Shown here: one piece after another, positions 17,445-28,246 of the stretch
How the letters are laid out: each line of letters begins with the position of its first letter
Position numbering within the stretch: position 1 is the stretch's first letter
Assembly: GCF_030622045.1 (NCBI RefSeq)
Contig: NZ_CP130886.1
Span: 5,092,001 to 5,156,000, forward strand
Origin: Planctellipticum variicoloris
GTDB taxonomy: Bacteria > Planctomycetota > Planctomycetia > Planctomycetales > Planctomycetaceae
Direction: 5' to 3'
Length of the DNA: 64,000 nt
Program-made: the position numbers and the translations under genes
Notes under the pieces: generated by a model
The model's database searches: none
What the model saw: the letters and a program-made list of their open reading frames with translations, nothing else
What the model was told of the DNA's origin: nothing

Positions 17445-20039
17445 TCACGGCACCGTGGCCACATCCGCCGGCTTCGGAGCCGGCTTCTGCGCCTGCTGCC
17501 TGTCCCACTGCTGCCACTGGGAGTATCCGTAGTCGAGGAACTTCACGAATGTACCAGCCGTGCGAGCGGTTTCTGCTCCTTCGTAAGTTGCGAAGACCTT
17601 TTTCCCGTCCGGCGACACGACGGCATAGGCGGGCATCGTGACATCGCCGAACCATTCCTCCTGGAACTTGAGATTCTGTTCGCGGATTCTGCGTCCCACC
17701 TCGATATCAGGGATCTTGGGAATCGAGTCCGTATCGACGTAGAGCTGCACCCCGGCGAATTTACGGAGGCGGTCGCGCCATTCGGGCTGGGCCATCAGGT
17801 GCTCCATCTGCCGGCAGTTCACGCAGTTGATCCCCGTGAAGTCGATGAACAGCGGAAGCTGCTTTTCCTGGGCGTAGGGAATCATCTGATTCAGATTCAG
17901 CCCGAACGTCAGCCCGTGGTGCGTGATCTCCGGCCCCGGCACGTTGTCCGTATCTTCCTGGTGCAGATTCGGCGGCGCAAACGCCACGATCAGATTTCGG
18001 ATGGCGCCCCCCCCTCCCACCTGCGGAGCGAACACGACCAGCGACAGCAGACCCGTCAGCCCGAGAAAGCTCATCGCCGTCACCAGCCGGAATACGGAGA
18101 TCTTCTCCACCGGCGTATCGTGCGGCAGCCGGAACAGCCCCAGCAGATACAGCCCCGTCACCACCGCCAGAATCAGCCAGACCAGCAGCACGATCGTGTG
18201 GTCGAAGAAGACTTGCGCTGGGTCCGCGACGCTGAAGAACTTCACCGCCGCCCCGATCTCAATCAGCCCCATCACCACCTTGACCGTATTCATCCAGCCG
18301 CCGCTCTTCGGCAGCCCCTTCAGCAGCCGCGGCAGCAGCGCCAGCACGATGAACGGCGACGCGAACGCGGACCCGAACGCCGCCATCCCCACCACCGGCC
18401 AGAAAATTTCCCCCTGCGCCGCCGCCACCAGCAGCGAGCCGGCAAAGGCGAACGTGCAGGTGAAGCTGGTCAGCGTGAAGGTGAGCGCCATGAAGATCGC
18501 CCCCAGGTAGCCGCCGGCCGATTCGCGGGTAGCCGTCATGGTCAGCAGCGACGACGGAACCCGGATCTCATACATCCCCAGCATGTTCAAGCCGAACACG
18601 ACAAACACCGTGCCGATGAACGCGTTGACCCAGAACCCGTTCGCCAGGGCGTTGAGCTGCGACGCCCCGAACACCGCCGCCACGCCGACGCCGATGATCG
18701 TGAACGTCAAAATGATCGTCCCGCCGTAAACCAGTGCCAGCAACACCGGACTGGAGTGCTGCTTCTCGCTCTGCTTCAGAAAGAAGCTGACGGTGATCGG
18801 GACCATCGGGAACACGCACGGCGTCAGCAGCGAGACGAATCCGAAGCCGATCGCCGTCAGAATGAACGGCAGCAGTCCCTTATCCTGCGGTTGCCCCTGA
18901 CGGACCGGCTCGGTGACGGGAGCGGCCGCCGCCGGCGCTTCGCCCGGCTGGATCGGATCCGCTATCGCTTCCCGCGGCGGTTTTGAGAGCATTGGCGCAC
19001 GCTGCGCAACGTACAAATCCACCGCGTGCGGCAACGCGAACGCAAACGTCCGGACCGGCAGGCAGCGACCTTCGATACACGTTTGCCAGGCGATTTCGCC
19101 CGACAGACCGTAGTTGGCGGGATCGGTGACCTCGTACTTCCGACTCCAGGTCACCGCCTTCTCGTGAATCTTCAGCGTCAGTCCCGCTTCTTCATGAACT
19201 GCCGACGGTGTCGAGGGCTGAAACGCCTCGTCGACCGCTTTCAGTCCGCGCAGGTTGTCCACAAAGATCTCGGTCGGCGTCCCGCCCGCTCCAACGTGGT
19301 CCAGTCCGAACGTGTGCCAGCCCTCGTCAAGCCGTGCCGTGATCGCCAGAGTCACAATCTCCCCGACCTTCGGGTTGGCCGGAGTCAGCGCGATCGCAAA
19401 CTCGGTCGGATTGTCCTTGGCCTTCGCTTTGGTCGGGCGTTCCACGAACGAATAATGCAACGGCGCCGCCGAGGGCGTCGCTGTCGGAGCGGAAGCCCCG
19501 CCGACGACGGCGACCGTCTGGCTGAAGGCGAACGGTGGCCGGATCGGCACGCACATCCCCCCCTCGCCCGAACTGCAATACTGCCCCTCCAGCGTCCCTT
19601 TTACTTTCGCCTCGGTGACGCCGGCCAACACCCGGTACTTGCGCGACCACGTGACTTCGTCGAAAAACTTGGAGACATCGGTGCCGAACAGCGGCTCGAA
19701 CGCCGTCTTGGCGGGATGGTCCGGCACGAACGCGGCGTCGATCGCTTCGAGCCCCGTTTCCTCGGTCTTGATGACCGTCTTGCCCCCAAAATCTCCGTCC
19801 GTGCCGTAGATGTAGTAATCCGGCGGCAGCTTGACCCGCACCCCCAGCGTCACCGTCTCCCCCGCTTTCGCTTCGGTCGGAGTCAGCGTCACGGTAAACT
19901 CAGGCTTGGCCCGGCTCTTCTTGCCGCGCGGCTGCAGCGAAAGATTGCCCAGATCAAAATCCTGCGCCAGCGTCATGCTGGAAATGAGCACCAGGCAGAC
20001 AGTGCAGAGAATCCCACGGAGACTGCGGATCGCAGGCAT
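17445..20039 (-). CDS. DsbD-like thiol:disulfide interchange protein
   Basis: The 864-residue inner-membrane protein passes electrons from cytoplasmic thioredoxin to periplasmic targets. A signal peptide (residues 1-25) is followed by two DsbD-alpha-type domains (about 45-180 with GQYCSSGEGGMCVP, and about 205-345 with WQTCIEGRCLPV). The membrane domain (about 390-650) opens with LTPCVFPMVPITVSFF, the conserved Cys-Pro of DsbD, and has FTCTFAFAGSLL with the second cysteine. The C-terminal thioredoxin domain carries INCVNCRQME. Two N-terminal domains make it longer than the E. coli protein (about 565). It is divergent from the thiE fusion. The C-terminus is extended with Gln/Pro/Ala. Confidence 0.9.
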   Translation of the reverse strand: MPAIRSLRGILCTVCLVLISSMTLAQDFDLGNLSLQPRGKKSRAKPEFTVTLTPTEAKAGETVTLGVRVKLPPDYYIYGTDGDFGGKTVIKTEETGLEAIDAAFVPDHPAKTAFEPLFGTDVSKFFDEVTWSRKYRVLAGVTEAKVKGTLEGQYCSSGEGGMCVPIRPPFAFSQTVAVVGGASAPTATPSAAPLHYSFVERPTKAKAKDNPTEFAIALTPANPKVGEIVTLAITARLDEGWHTFGLDHVGAGGTPTEIFVDNLRGLKAVDEAFQPSTPSAVHEEAGLTLKIHEKAVTWSRKYEVTDPANYGLSGEIAWQTCIEGRCLPVRTFAFALPHAVDLYVAQRAPMLSKPPREAIADPIQPGEAPAAAAPVTEPVRQGQPQDKGLLPFILTAIGFGFVSLLTPCVFPMVPITVSFFLKQSEKQHSSPVLLALVYGGTIILTFTIIGVGVAAVFGASQLNALANGFWVNAFIGTVFVVFGLNMLGMYEIRVPSSLLTMTATRESAGGYLGAIFMALTFTLTSFTCTFAFAGSLLVAAAQGEIFWPVVGMAAFGSAFASPFIVLALLPRLLKGLPKSGGWMNTVKVVMGLIEIGAAVKFFSVADPAQVFFDHTIVLLVWLILAVVTGLYLLGLFRLPHDTPVEKISVFRLVTAMSFLGLTGLLSLVVFAPQVGGGGAIRNLIVAFAPPNLHQEDTDNVPGPEITHHGLTFGLNLNQMIPYAQEKQLPLFIDFTGINCVNCRQMEHLMAQPEWRDRLRKFAGVQLYVDTDSIPKIPDIEVGRRIREQNLKFQEEWFGDVTMPAYAVVSPDGKKVFATYEGAETARTAGTFVKFLDYGYSQWQQWDRQQAQKPAPKPADVATVP

Positions 20040-20313
20040 GGCGTCACTTTCGAACTTCGGCCCGGAATGCCCGAGATCGCTGTGCGCGACCGGACCCTTC
20101 CCTGTTCATTCTACGTCGGACGGACGATCTCCGCAGACCGCCTCCGCCCCTCAACGCGTTCTCGATCCCAATATTCGCTCACCCCGCATGTTACAACAGT
20201 GAGTCAGATCACAGAAGCGGACCTTTCTTACCAGACGCAGGCCCCGATTCCCTCCGGAATCCGCCGCAACCCGCAACACGCCAGTCGCTTACGACTCGAA
20301 AGGATCAGCCTCG

Positions 20314-21837
20314 GTGCGATTTGACGCCTTCACCCCCGGCGCGCTGCGAACGATCCGGCGAAGCCTCTGGCTGGCCCGCCGGTCTCAGGACGTGGCCTGC
20401 CTGCCGGATCACCTGCTCCATGCCCTGTTCCTGGAAGAAAACCGGTCGCTGGAGTTTCTCGCCGCACGCGGCGTCACCGCAGCCACGCTGCAACTGGAAC
20501 TCCCCGCCGAAATGGACCTCCCGGCCGACGAACCGCTGGAATTGCAGCTCTTCGACGAGCTGGCGCAGGTCATTCTCACTCAGGCCCGCAGCCAGGCGGT
20601 GGAATCCGGAACCCACGACCACGTCGGAACCGAACACCTCCTCTGGGCGCTGCTCCATACGCCGTCCGACGCCGCCAAACGCCTGGCAGACCTCGGGTTG
20701 CGCCCGGAAGAACTGTTCGCTCCCGCACCCCGCACACCCGATCTGAACGCGGAACCGCTGACGTCGGAGTCCCGCCTGGATCTCCGGGAAGCCACCCCCT
20801 CCGACGCCACCGAGACGTATCGGATTCTCGACGCAGCCGCCAATCGCGTCCGCGAAGGTCTCCGCGTCATCGAAGACTACGGCCGGTTCGGACTCGACGA
20901 CAGCCTCCTGGCCCGCGAACTCAAGGAGCTCCGGCACGCCCTGACCGCGGCCCTCTCCCGGCTCCCCTCCCAGGCCCTGCTCGCGGCCCGCGACACCCTC
21001 GGCGATGTCGGCACCCGGATCAGCACCCAGGCCGAGTATCGCCGGTCGTCACCCGTAGTCGTCCTGCAGGCCGCGTGGAAGCGGGTCCAGGAGGCCCTCC
21101 GCTCGCTCGAAGAATACGGAAAAATCCTCGACGCCGACTTCTGCGGCCTGATTGAACAGCTCCGCTACCGCACCTATACCCTCGAAAAAGCCTTTCTGCT
21201 CTGCACGACCAACCGCGACCGCCTGGCCGGGCAGCAGCTCTATCTCCTGGTGACGCAAAACCTCTGCGACCACGGCGCCGGTCCCGCCATCCGGGGCGCC
21301 CTGGAAGCCGGCGTCCGCATCGTCCAGGTCCGCGAAAAGTCCCTCCGTGACCGCGAGCTCGTCGAATACGCCCGCCGCGTTCGACTCCTCACCCGCGAAT
21401 TCGACGCCCTCCTCATCATGAACGACCGCCCCGATCTCGCGGTGCTGGTCGACGCCGACGGCGTCCACGTCGGGCAGGAAGAGCTTTCCGTCCACGACGC
21501 CCGACGGATCGTCGGCCCCGACCGACTGGTTGGCGTTTCCACCCATTCCATCGAACAGGCGCGGCAGGCCGTCCTCGACGGCGCCGACTATCTCGGCGTC
21601 GGGCCGACGTTTCCCTCCGGCACCAAGTCGTTTGTCGAATTTCCCGGCCTGGAATTCGTCCACGAAGTGGCCCGGGAAATTTCCCTCCCCTGGTTCGCGA
21701 TCGGCGGCATCCACGGCGGAAACGTCCAGCAGGTGATCGGCGCGGGAGCCCGACGGGTCGCCGTCAGCGCCGCCATCTGCGGCGAATCGGTCCCGCGCGA
21801 CGCCGCCGGCGAGCTCCTGGCCTGGCTCCGCGCCTGA
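20314..21837 (+). CDS. thiE: Clp_N - ThiD2 - ThiE fusion, thiamine phosphate synthase
   Basis: The 507-residue protein has three parts. Residues 1-135 contain two Clp N-terminal-type repeats (LPDHLLHALFLEENRSLEFL at about 30-49; VGTEHLLWALLHTPSDAAKR at 104-123). Residues about 165-295 match the ThiD2 domain often fused to ThiE (YRILDAAANRVREGLRVIED). Residues about 305-507 are thiamine phosphate synthase: QVREKSLRDRELVEYA, MNDRPDLAVLVDADGVHVGQ, GVSTHSIEQA, YLGVGPTFPSGTK and AIGGIHGGNV. ThiE joins HMP-diphosphate and THZ-phosphate. The start is GTG at 20314 with AAAGG upstream. A Clp_N module on a thiamine enzyme is unusual. Confidence 0.9.
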   Translation: MRFDAFTPGALRTIRRSLWLARRSQDVACLPDHLLHALFLEENRSLEFLAARGVTAATLQLELPAEMDLPADEPLELQLFDELAQVILTQARSQAVESGTHDHVGTEHLLWALLHTPSDAAKRLADLGLRPEELFAPAPRTPDLNAEPLTSESRLDLREATPSDATETYRILDAAANRVREGLRVIEDYGRFGLDDSLLARELKELRHALTAALSRLPSQALLAARDTLGDVGTRISTQAEYRRSSPVVVLQAAWKRVQEALRSLEEYGKILDADFCGLIEQLRYRTYTLEKAFLLCTTNRDRLAGQQLYLLVTQNLCDHGAGPAIRGALEAGVRIVQVREKSLRDRELVEYARRVRLLTREFDALLIMNDRPDLAVLVDADGVHVGQEELSVHDARRIVGPDRLVGVSTHSIEQARQAVLDGADYLGVGPTFPSGTKSFVEFPGLEFVHEVAREISLPWFAIGGIHGGNVQQVIGAGARRVAVSAAICGESVPRDAAGELLAWLRA

Positions 21838-22135
21838 CGGAAATCCTTCCACCGGAACACAATGGCAGTTCCAGGCGGAAAATCGACGCCGCAAAAGCAA
21901 TGCACTCTCCCCAGTACCCCTGGCTATCCCAGAATAGTTGCGAGCAACTTGGCAACCCGTCTTCCGGCATACGCCGGGTCCCGTTTATTATCTCCGTGAT
22001 TCCGGGAAACGGTTGCAGACAGATCGGGGGGAAATCCCGATGGTCCTTACGGACGGTTGTAATCGGCCTGCCAGCAAGGATGCGATGGATGGTGCGGCTC
22101 GTCACGGCGGCCGGCATCAGGAGTGAGGCCCGTCG

Positions 22136-24961
22136 ATGACGCACTTTTTCGAACGACGCGATCCGTGGGGCAACGGGTACGCCATGTGGGTCGTTCTGGC
22201 CCTCGTCTTTGTCGCGCCGCTCGCCTGGTGGTCCCTCAAGCAGACCCGGCTCGAAAACGACGTCGAGAACTGGCTTCCCGCCGCCGACCCCCAGCTTAAG
22301 GTTCTGCGCTGGGCGCGCGAGCAATTCCCCGTCGAAGAACGGATCTTCCTCACCTGGGACGACAGCTCCCTGGGCGACGCCCGCCTGTCCCGCCTCGTCG
22401 AGAAACTCGAAGGATTCACCGACGCCGAGGGGGTCAAACGCTCGGGTCTGATGCACGTGTCCGACGTCGTCGAACCGCGCGAAATCCTGCGAGCGATGCA
22501 GGAACACAGCATCGAACCGCGCGAAGCCGTCCGCCGCCTGGAAGGGACCGTCCTCGGAGCCGGCCCCTTGCGCCTGCAGCTCACCGATGCCGCCAAAACG
22601 CGCCTGCGGAAAGTGAAAGCCGAACTCGCCGCCGCCGCCAAATCGAAGTTCGGCATCGAACTCCGCTTTCATGACGCGCAGCCCAATCTGGCCGCCCTCG
22701 TCGCCGTCCCCCTCCCGGAAGGCGAAGAGTCCCGCGGGCACGGCGCACCCGCCGTATTGCGACCCGACGGGGAACTTTCGGACGAGACCTCGCTCGATCA
22801 CGATCTCTCAGTCTCGTTCCGCGGCATGCGCTCCGGATCTCCGCTGACCCGCGAAGTCTCCGCCTGGCTCGAACAATCCACGCTCGGCGCCGACGACGGG
22901 ACGACCGGCGCGGAAAAACTCATCTCGCGCTCCTTCTTCGTCCCCGGCGCCCCCGCGGCCGTCGCCGTCAGCCTCTCCGAAGTCGGCCTCGCCGAAAAAC
23001 GCGAAGCAATCCTCGCCATCCGCGCGGCGGCTGAGGCCGTCGGAATTCCCCGCGATCAGTTGCGCCTCGGCGGCAGCGCCATCGCCGGCACCGAATTGAA
23101 CGCCGAAGTCAAGCAGGCCGGGTGGGATAAGGCCCAGCCCCTGCACCTGTTTCATAAGCGGTCGGTGATTCTCACCTCGGCCCTGATCGGCGCGCTGATG
23201 GCCTTCTGCATGGTCCGCAACCTCCGACTGTCCGCCCTGATCCTCTTCGTCGCCTGGTTCACGCCGTTCCTCGCGGTTGCCCTGGTCCCTGTGACCGGGG
23301 GCTCGATGAATATGGTCCTCGTGGTGATGCCGTCGCTGCTGATGCTCCTGACCCTCTCGGGAGCCATCCATGTCGCCAACTACTGGAAACACGCCGCCCT
23401 GCACAATCCGGCCACCGCCGTCGTCGAAACCTGCAAAGTCTCCGCCGCCCCCTGCGGACTCGCCAGCCTGACGACCGCCATCGGCCTCGCCTCCCTGTGC
23501 ACCAGCCCCCTTGCCCCCGTGCGCGACTTCGGCCTCTACGCCGCCATCGGCACGCTCCTGTCCCTCGGAATGGTCCTCTACGTCCTCCCCGCCCTGCTGC
23601 AGCTCTGGCCCGCCAGACCGCCCGCCCGCGAAGAAGTCGACAACACGGTCTGGCGAACCTTCGGCCGCGCCATGACCCACCGTCCGTCGCTCCAGGCCGC
23701 CGTCTTCCTGCTCGTCTGCGGCGTCGCCTCCTTCGGCCTCACCCGGTTCCGGACCGAGACCAAGGTCATCCGCTATTTCCCGGAGACCTCCCGCGTCGTC
23801 CAGGACTACCACTTCATCGAAGAAAACCTCGCCGGCATCGTCCCGGTCGAAGTCATCGTCCGCTTCGACGAGCAGGCTCAGGGAGAACAGAACTTCCTGC
23901 AGCGGATGGAAGTCGTCCGCGCCATCGAAGAAGCCTTCCGACAGTATTCCGAAGTCAGCGGCGCCATCTCCCTCGCCGACTTCCAGCCCGTCAGCGCCCC
24001 CCCGGAATCCGACTCGTTCCTGGCCGGCAAGCAGTACATCAAACGCGCCAACACCATCGAAGAGCGGATCCGCGAAGGACAGATCCCCGCCTCCCGCTCG
24101 TTCTACACCGTCGCCGCCCGGCCCCACGACCTCGACCAGCCCGGCGATCAGGGACTCAACCACCCGAAAGACGAGCTCTGGCGGATCAGCGCCCAGACCG
24201 CCGTCATGTCCGAAACCGAATACAGCCGCATTCTCAACGATCTCAATCAGCTCACCCGCAACATCCTTCGGCTGCACCCCGGCACCGAGCACGTCATCAC
24301 CGGCGCCGTCCCCCTCTTCCTCCGAACCCAGGTCGCCGTCCTCGAAAGCCTCGTCTCCAGCTTCGGACTGGCTGCCGTGCTCATCCTCGCCGTCTTCGTC
24401 ATCCGACTCCGCAGCCTCCCGGCCGCCATCGTCGCCATGATTCCCAACGTCGTGCCGATCACCGTCGTCTTCGGCGCCATCTCCTGGTTCGGACATCGCG
24501 TCGATATCGGCACCATGATCACCGCCTCCATCGCCCTCGGCATCGCGGTCGACGGAACCCTGCACTACCTCACCTGGTTCCAGAGCGGTCTGAAAATCGG
24601 CCATTCCAGGAATCAGGCCATCGCCGACGCCCTCATGCACTGCGGCCCGCCCATGTGGCAGACCAGCCTCGTGGTGGCGGGAGGGCTGCTCGTCCTCGCC
24701 CCGGCGGAACTGCTCCTGATCAGTCGCTTCGGCTGGCTGCTGTCGGCGATGATCTTCGTGGCCCTGCTCGCGGACATCATGCTCCTGCCGAACCTGCTCG
24801 CGTCACCCCTCGGCAAGCTGTTCGAGCCGCGCCTGGCGGCGAGCAAGGAACCGAAACCGGGCATCGCCGAGCCGGCCACCTCCGCGACTCCTTCGGCGGT
24901 CCCCGCGCCGCACCTGTCGTTTGAGGCCCCGGTGCGATCGTCGATCCGCCCGGAAGCCTGA
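22136..24961 (+). CDS. RND/MMPL family exporter
   Basis: The 941-residue membrane protein has the duplicated RND plan: TM1 at about 15-35, a large periplasmic domain (about 45-335), a first bundle (about 340-500), a second periplasmic domain (about 560-735), and a second bundle (about 740-905). The segment GIAVDGTLHYLTWF near residue 800 and IPNVVPITVVFGAISWF before it are typical of MMPL/SSD-type exporters. The C-terminus is a short Pro/Ala-rich cytoplasmic tail. Substrates of such planctomycete proteins are unknown; hopanoid and lipid export have been proposed for relatives. Start at 22136; no partner adaptor gene is next to it. Confidence 0.85.
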   Translation: MTHFFERRDPWGNGYAMWVVLALVFVAPLAWWSLKQTRLENDVENWLPAADPQLKVLRWAREQFPVEERIFLTWDDSSLGDARLSRLVEKLEGFTDAEGVKRSGLMHVSDVVEPREILRAMQEHSIEPREAVRRLEGTVLGAGPLRLQLTDAAKTRLRKVKAELAAAAKSKFGIELRFHDAQPNLAALVAVPLPEGEESRGHGAPAVLRPDGELSDETSLDHDLSVSFRGMRSGSPLTREVSAWLEQSTLGADDGTTGAEKLISRSFFVPGAPAAVAVSLSEVGLAEKREAILAIRAAAEAVGIPRDQLRLGGSAIAGTELNAEVKQAGWDKAQPLHLFHKRSVILTSALIGALMAFCMVRNLRLSALILFVAWFTPFLAVALVPVTGGSMNMVLVVMPSLLMLLTLSGAIHVANYWKHAALHNPATAVVETCKVSAAPCGLASLTTAIGLASLCTSPLAPVRDFGLYAAIGTLLSLGMVLYVLPALLQLWPARPPAREEVDNTVWRTFGRAMTHRPSLQAAVFLLVCGVASFGLTRFRTETKVIRYFPETSRVVQDYHFIEENLAGIVPVEVIVRFDEQAQGEQNFLQRMEVVRAIEEAFRQYSEVSGAISLADFQPVSAPPESDSFLAGKQYIKRANTIEERIREGQIPASRSFYTVAARPHDLDQPGDQGLNHPKDELWRISAQTAVMSETEYSRILNDLNQLTRNILRLHPGTEHVITGAVPLFLRTQVAVLESLVSSFGLAAVLILAVFVIRLRSLPAAIVAMIPNVVPITVVFGAISWFGHRVDIGTMITASIALGIAVDGTLHYLTWFQSGLKIGHSRNQAIADALMHCGPPMWQTSLVVAGGLLVLAPAELLLISRFGWLLSAMIFVALLADIMLLPNLLASPLGKLFEPRLAASKEPKPGIAEPATSATPSAVPAPHLSFEAPVRSSIRPEA

Positions 24962-25020
24962 GTCTCTCGCGACTTTCGCCCGAGGTTGCGAATGCGCAGG
25001 GCGAGAAGAACGGGGCCGGA

Positions 25021-26622
<1,602 letters not shown>

Positions 26623-26930
26623 GGGGCGGCCTGTCAGCAGAAAGAAAAAATGAACCACGAATGATCGTACCGGACGAAGGACGGCGCGTCAGCGAGCTGA
26701 CGGCCGGAAACGGTGAGTCGAGCGTTCCACACGGGAACGCTGCGAACGGACTCAAGCCGAGTGCCGGGCCATCCGAATTGGAAGAAGTCGGGATTGCGCG
26801 GACTGGGTTGTCAACTCCGCGGAATCCCGGCCAATTGTTACAATAGAGAATGCGGGAAACTTTTCTCTGTCACCGCAGCGAGAATGCGCCTACAATCGGG
26901 GTGATTCGAGGCTCAGGGAGTTTTCTGCTG
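26623..26930. other. divergent promoter region between sulfatase and Cys-rich gene
   Basis: No gene is supported. TACAAT boxes lie at 26839-26844 and 26891-26896, both candidate -10 elements for the rightward gene. TTGTCA at 26808 is 25 bases from the first box, too far for a standard promoter. Confidence 0.35.
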
Positions 26931-27392
26931 ATGTCCGCCGCGTGGCTGCTGTCTGCTGCGATGCGTCTTGCGCTGGCCGCCTGCCTGGCGGTTCCGGCGT
27001 GGGCCTCGCGCGACTGCTGCTGCTCCCGGCAGACGGCCCTGGCCGCCGGCAAATCCTGCTGCGGTGCTGCCGCGCCGGAGTCGAAGCCGCTCCCTCCCTG
27101 CTGCGCAAAACGCCTGGCCGGGCGGCAGAAGACGAGCGGGCCGCAGGTCGCCTCGCACCACCGCTGCTCCTGCGAAAGACACTCAGCCGCCGCCACTCCC
27201 TCCGTCCCCCCGCGTACTCCCGCCGCAGCCCCGTCCACCGACGCGGAGCTCCTGGCCGCCGCTCCCCTCCTCTGGCTGGCGATGCCCGCCGAGAACGACG
27301 CCGCGACATTTCGCCCCGGCGTCGCCAGCGAGCCCGATGCCGCCCCCTGGGGCGCCGCCCTCTGCCTGACCTGCTGCCGCTGGAACGTCTAA
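26931..27392 (+). CDS. Cys-rich exported hypothetical protein
   Basis: From the ATG at 26931 (GGGAG about 10 bases upstream) the protein has 153 residues: a signal peptide (about residues 1-24, ending AWA), then DCCCSRQT, SCCGAAAP, PPCCAKR and CSCERHS, giving at least ten cysteines in the first 90 residues. The remainder is Ala/Pro-rich and ends CLTCCRWNV. No family is recognised. The cysteine pattern and the adjacent metal-binding-type gene suggest metal binding or a redox-active periplasmic role; this is an inference. An upstream in-frame ATG at 26850 would destroy the signal peptide. Confidence 0.6.
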   Translation: MSAAWLLSAAMRLALAACLAVPAWASRDCCCSRQTALAAGKSCCGAAAPESKPLPPCCAKRLAGRQKTSGPQVASHHRCSCERHSAAATPSVPPRTPAAAPSTDAELLAAAPLLWLAMPAENDAATFRPGVASEPDAAPWGAALCLTCCRWNV

Positions 27393-27610
27393 CCGTTCTC
27401 CGCCGCGCCCGTCTGTCTCTGTGAGCGCGGCCTCTGGCCCCTGACCCCGTCGGCCCACCAAGCCGTCTCGCGGTCGGCCCCCTGCCTGGTGCTTCCGCAT
27501 TCCGTCTGTTGCGGAATGCCTTCCGAACTCTGGAGTCTGCGGCGGGGCGGGAAGGTCCCGAACCGATTCCGCAGACTCAGATCCCGCCTCTTGCGTTGTG
27601 GAGTTTCCCC

Positions 27611-28060
27611 ATGTCTCTGCGTCTTCTGAGTCTTGCTGCTGTTGTCGCCCTGGTCGGAGCCTTCTCGCTGAATGCCGCCGACGAGAAGAAGGAATCGAAG
27701 GCGATGTGCCCGGTGTCGGGCAAGGCCATCGATATGTCCAAGTCGGTCGCCTACAAGGGAGCCAAGGTCTACTTCTGCTGCGGCAACTGCCCGGGCGCGT
27801 TCGAGAAGGATACGGCCAAGTTCGCCACCAAGGCCAATCATCAACTCGTCGTGACCGAACAGTTCAAGGAAGTGAAGTGCCCGCTGTCCGGCGCGAAGCT
27901 GAATCCGGAAGCGACCGTCGAAGTCGCCGGCACGAAGGTCGCCTTCTGCTGCGACAAGTGCCAGGGCAAGGTGGCCGCCGCCAAGGGCGAAGAACAGCTC
28001 AACCTGGTCTTCGGCGACACGGCGTTCGCGAAGGGTTATGAGATCGCCAAGAAGAAGTAA
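27611..28060 (+). CDS. exported protein with two YHS/TRASH-like metal-binding domains
   Basis: The 149-residue protein has a signal peptide (residues 1-23, ending LNAA) and two tandem treble-clef-like modules. Module 1: MCPVSGKAIDMSK then VYFCCGNCPGAFEKD. Module 2: KCPLSGAKLNPEA then VAFCCDKCQGKVAAA. In known YHS and TRASH domains the paired cysteines bind copper or similar ions. It would act in the periplasm as a metal chaperone or sensor. It lies about 220 bases after the Cys-rich exported gene on the same strand, so the two may form a metal-handling pair. Start chosen at the ATG beginning the signal peptide. Confidence 0.85.
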   Translation: MSLRLLSLAAVVALVGAFSLNAADEKKESKAMCPVSGKAIDMSKSVAYKGAKVYFCCGNCPGAFEKDTAKFATKANHQLVVTEQFKEVKCPLSGAKLNPEATVEVAGTKVAFCCDKCQGKVAAAKGEEQLNLVFGDTAFAKGYEIAKKK

Positions 28061-28074
28061 TCGCAATCTTCCTC

Positions 28075-28171
28075 TCGTTCCCAGGCTCCCGCCTGGGAAC
28101 GCCCTCTTCCGCGGCTCCGCCTCGTCTTCCCTGGGACGAATCCCAGTCAAAAGGAGGACGCAGAGCGTCCA
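28075..28171 (+). repeat. palindromic repeat, family A copy 3, left part (split by group II intron)
   Basis: Contains CGTTCCCAGGC...GCCTGGGAACG, GGCTCCGCC and GGACGCAGAGCGTCC, then stops at the intron end. The missing right-hand part (ATTCCCAGGCAGAGCC) is found at 30149-30175 on the other side of the intron. Confidence 0.8.
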
Positions 28172-28240
28172 ATCGGGTAGGAGGCGGGGTTGCCCCCGCC
28201 GTCCTCCCACACCACCGGACGTACTCATCGTATCCGGCGG
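28172..28240 (-). ncRNA. group II intron domains V and VI
   Basis: Domain V occupies about 28212-28240. On the minus strand ACCGCCGGA pairs with TCCGGTGGT, with a CG two-base bulge and a distal UAC/GUA stem; a CGC triad lies in the lower stem. Domain VI follows at 28172-28211 as a GTGGGAGGACGGCGGGG / CCCCGCCTCCTAC stem. The pattern fits bacterial group II introns; the class was not assigned. Confidence 0.75.
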
Positions 28241-28246
28241 TTTCCG

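Noticed and set aside
22808-24640. Long minus-strand open frame antisense to the RND exporter
   Set aside because: Low-complexity Gly/Asp/Glu translation produced by high GC codon bias opposite a clear membrane protein.
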